DNA of 25,518 nucleotides. Source: Bacteroidales bacterium (lineage in GTDB: Bacteria; Bacteroidota; Bacteroidia; Bacteroidales; VadinHA17). This document shows, piece after piece, positions 24,324-25,518 of the stretch. Position 1 is the stretch's first letter. Each line of letters opens with the position of its first letter. The stretch is taken from NCBI GenBank assembly GCA_016936695.1, contig JAFGXK010000075.1, forward strand, positions 1 through 25,518. Reading direction: 5' to 3'. Below the pieces are notes generated by a model. It was not told where the DNA came from, ran no database searches, and saw only the letters and a list, made by a program, of their open reading frames with translations. The translations under genes were made by a program, and so were the position numbers.

Positions 24324-24512
24324 AAACCTTTGCGAATTAATGATGATCCCTTATATAAACCATAAAAAAGGACGTGGTCAATATAATGCTTTTTGTTTTG
24401 ATAAATATTGGAAATATTAATTTTTGTCGGCTTCGGACTGGTATTTTTCAGCAAGAAATGAAAATGTCCCTGGAAAGTGGCACTTCTCAGTATGCACTGC
24501 CTATTGAAGGGG

Positions 24513-24544
24513 ATCCCTCATCCTGTCCGGACAGGATGAGGGAT
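24513..24544. repeat. Perfect 32-bp palindrome
   Basis: ATCCCTCATCCTGTCC (24513-24528) is followed directly by its exact reverse complement (24529-24544), with no spacer. As RNA it gives a 14-bp stem closed by CCGG. It lies 41 bp past the stop codon of the minus-strand efflux pump gene and about 190 bp before deoC. No T-run adjoins on either strand. It may be a terminator-like or dispersed REP-type repeat. The rest of 24324-24512 shows no gene and no clear promoter. Confidence 0.75.
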
Positions 24545-24555
24545 GACATGGTCGC

Positions 24556-24585
24556 AAGGTGTAAAGGGGGATCTTACACCTTTTT
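24556..24585. terminator. Hairpin at the 3' end of the efflux pump gene
   Basis: Arms AAGGTGTAA (24556-24564) and TTACACCTT (24574-24582) are perfect 9-bp complements with loop AGGGGGATC. On the plus strand it is followed by T's (five in 24581-24585), but no plus-strand gene leads into it. On the minus strand it starts directly after the efflux pump stop codon without a T-run, so it may end or protect that transcript together with the adjacent 32-bp palindrome. Confidence 0.5.
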
Positions 24586-25518
24586 CACGATTCATTCCTC
24601 CTGTTCCTTGCCAGCGAGGCAAATATTCCCAGGAACGACAGCGCCGCAAAGATCACAAATCCGGTTTTCATACCGGAAATAAAACCGGGATAAGTGGAAG
24701 GATTGATGGTATTATTTCCTATGAACAGGGAGATAAGCATCATGGCAATACCCATGGAAAACATTTGTCCCACCATTCTCATGGTTCCCACCACTCCCGA
24801 AGCGACTCCCAGGTAACGTTTTTCAACGGAACTCATTATTGCATTAGAGTTTGGAGAAGAGAAGAGTCCGAAGCCAATCCCCAGAACCGTAAGCAGAATT
24901 ACAATGGTGCTGATAGGCGTTTCGGGTGTCAGAAAGCAAAGGGCTACCAGGCCTGCAGCCGTAAATCCCATTCCAATGGAAGCTATTTTCCCGGGATCAT
25001 GCTTATCCGACAGTCTTCCTGCAATTGGAGAAAGAAAAGCCATTGCTATTGGCTGCGATATCATTATAAATCCGGCCTCCCTTGCGTCAAATCCTTTGAG
25101 ATACTGCAGGTAAAGACTGATGAAAAATCCAACGGCGCTGGTAGAGGAATAGTTGATCAGTGCAGCTATTCCCGAAAAGGCGAATATCCTGTTCCTGAAC
25201 AGCAGCCTCACATCAAAAACCGGGTTATCGGTTTTTCTTTCAAAAAGAACAAAAAATACACCCAGTGCTATCCCTGCGATCAGGAATATCCACCCCGCGG
25301 CCGACGGCAGTTTGGAAAAGCCGTACATGACCCCGAAAAGGCCGACACCGTAAAACAGCGAACCTGTCAGATCGAATTTTTCACCTTTCGAATCAGCCCA
25401 TTCTTTCTTTATCTGTGTGGTTATAAGCACGATGGCAGCAATGCCAAAAGGCACCAGGAAAGAGAAAAGACTCCTCCAGCCGAAGGACTCTGTCAGCAGG
25501 CCTCCTATTATCGGGCCG
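24585..25518 (-). CDS. MFS drug-efflux transporter, DHA2 type (partial)
   Basis: The C-terminal 310 residues of a major facilitator pump; the 5' end lies beyond the window. An internal GTG at 25454 could look like a start, but the frame stays open to the edge and reads GPIIGGLLTESFGWRSLF, the motif C and following signature of the 14-helix DHA2 (EmrB/QacA) family, so the gene is cut by the window. About eight to nine membrane helices are visible after it, with the amphipathic link QIKKEWADSKGEKFDLTGSL and the loop LSDKHDPGK between later helices. Drug or acid export is likely; substrate unknown. No partner membrane-fusion gene is in view. Confidence 0.88.
   Translation of the reverse strand, partial: GPIIGGLLTESFGWRSLFSFLVPFGIAAIVLITTQIKKEWADSKGEKFDLTGSLFYGVGLFGVMYGFSKLPSAAGWIFLIAGIALGVFFVLFERKTDNPVFDVRLLFRNRIFAFSGIAALINYSSTSAVGFFISLYLQYLKGFDAREAGFIMISQPIAMAFLSPIAGRLSDKHDPGKIASIGMGFTAAGLVALCFLTPETPISTIVILLTVLGIGFGLFSSPNSNAIMSSVEKRYLGVASGVVGTMRMVGQMFSMGIAMMLISLFIGNNTINPSTYPGFISGMKTGFVIFAALSFLGIFASLARNRRNES

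Noticed and set aside
25454..25454. GTG as the start of the efflux pump gene
   Set aside because: The frame stays open to the window edge and encodes conserved DHA2 sequence, so the gene is cut rather than short.

Overview
The window looks like ordinary chromosome from an uncultured-type Bacteroidota (class Bacteroidia, Bacteroidales/Marinilabiliales-like). The evidence is the DUF4271-hemD-rnpA gene order, a lipoprotein with a Bacteroidetes-style signal (FSSC followed by KKDKGDPP), a long LspA, the Bacteroidota-type -7 promoter motif TAnnTTTG at several gene starts, and the scarcity of Shine-Dalgarno sequences. No rRNA, tRNA, CRISPR, insertion sequence, phage or recognisable defence locus was seen. 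This placement rests on protein and motif recognition, not on a database search.

Left part (1-7977, all minus strand): a HAD phosphatase coupled to a 6-phosphofructokinase; an intergenic stretch of about 300 bp rich in inverted repeats; a small YwbE-family gene; then three exported or export-signal enzymes (SMP-30/gluconolactonase, Tat-signal aldo/keto reductase, CocE/X-Pro-type serine hydrolase); then an acyl-CoA thioesterase and a CoA-binding protein.

Middle (8143-13393): an MFS transporter (+) runs head-on into a trans-polyprenyl diphosphate synthase (-). That synthase diverges from a small ArsR-type regulator (+), which runs head-on into lspA (-). An orphan lipoprotein gene (-) with a strong terminator and an exported Mn-type superoxide dismutase (+) follow. 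A bidirectional terminator separates the SOD from a long-chain acyl-CoA ligase (-).

Right part (15226-25518): a plus-strand run queD-polA-moaD-moaE (queuosine/pterin, DNA repair polymerase, molybdopterin synthase), then a long minus-strand run: a DHA2-type MFS efflux pump cut by the window edge, deoC, DUF4271, hemD, rnpA, and an S41 C-terminal processing protease.

Most genes are housekeeping or general catabolism. I found no convincing undescribed system. The observations most worth checking are non-coding: two concentric inverted-repeat structures upstream of pfk, a perfect 32-bp palindrome beside the efflux pump gene, and tandem CACGGAGT-type repeats. Among proteins they are the orphan lipoprotein, the ArsR regulator with a cysteine-rich C-terminus, and a MoaE that lacks a normally conserved arginine.
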